Below are positions 5,550 to 5,633 of a stretch of 5,633 nucleotides of DNA, piece after piece. The stretch comes from an uncultured Lachnospiraceae bacterium (GTDB taxonomy: Bacteria; Bacillota; Clostridia; Lachnospirales; Lachnospiraceae). Under the pieces are notes generated by a model, which worked only from the letters and a program-made list of their open reading frames with translations, did not search any database and had not been told where the DNA came from. Both the position numbers and the translations under genes were made by a program. Location of the stretch: the NCBI GenBank assembly GCA_910584915.1, contig CAJUDM010000029.1:48155-53787 (forward strand). The letters are read 5' to 3'. Numbering within the stretch: the stretch's first letter is position 1; each line of letters begins with the position of its first letter.

Positions 5550-5571
5550 GATTTTTTTCATCAACTTGACA
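5544..5571. repeat. Inverted repeat over the rplU -35 element
   Basis: TGTCAAG (5544-5550) and CTTGACA (5565-5571) are perfect seven-base inverted repeats separated by 14 bases that include a T-run. The left arm contains the -35 hexamer of rplU on the minus strand. The right arm gives a second TTGACA, on the plus strand. It may be chance, an operator, or part of a terminator of an upstream gene. Confidence 0.4.
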
Positions 5572-5633
5572 ACTTAATGTAACAGACAATATGTAATGAC
5601 CCCGCATTTGTAATCTCGTGGATTTACCTGTAT
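5572..5633. other. Right edge, no gene assigned
   Basis: Two minus-strand frames are open from the edge, one to a TAA at 5574-5576 (19 codons) and one that runs through the promoter. Neither resembles a known protein end. In related genomes a gene often lies upstream of rplU, so a 3' end here is possible but not shown. Confidence 0.25.

Noticed and set aside
1..5633. CRISPR array, insertion sequence, phage or toxin-antitoxin genes
   Set aside because: There are no regularly spaced repeats, transposase motifs or paired small genes; nearly all of the window is conserved core genes.

Overview
The window is ordinary, densely packed core chromosome of a low-to-moderate G+C Firmicute, most likely a clostridium of the Lachnospiraceae type. 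Four things point there: the gene order, the Prp-type N-terminal extension on ribosomal protein L27, strong AGGAGG Shine-Dalgarno sites, and a near-consensus sigma-A promoter. The genus is not determined. All eight main genes belong to recognisable families. I found no mobile element, CRISPR array, tRNA or rRNA, and nothing I would call a new system.

Layout: positions 1-132 hold the 5' flank of lexA, with no confident gene and no visible SOS box. lexA (133-747) is the only plus-strand gene. It converges on rsfS, and a GC-rich hairpin at 786-812, which contains the rsfS stop codon in its loop, can serve as terminator for both. Everything from there to the right end is read on the minus strand, in the order rplU, prp, rpmA, intrinsic terminator (4317-4358), obgE, yhbY, a 175-base gap, nadD, yqeK, rsfS. 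The far right holds the rplU promoter (-35 TTGACA, 17-base spacer, -10 TATGAT) and a leader of about 140 bases with two good hairpins, where the L21 leader of Firmicutes is expected.

How the genes work together: rplU and rpmA encode 50S subunit proteins L21 and L27, and Prp between them is the cysteine protease that removes the L27 N-terminal extension. ObgE (GTPase), YhbY (RNA binding) and RsfS (ribosome silencing) act on assembly or activity of the large subunit. NadD makes the NAD precursor NaAD, and YqeK is an HD-domain Ap4A hydrolase. The cluster therefore joins 50S biogenesis to dinucleotide metabolism, a conserved Firmicute arrangement. LexA is the separate SOS repressor.

The points most worth a second look are regulatory. 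They are the rplU leader, the terminator between rpmA and obgE with a promoter-like -10 beside it, and the gap before nadD, which has a protein-like open frame ending over the nadD start codon.
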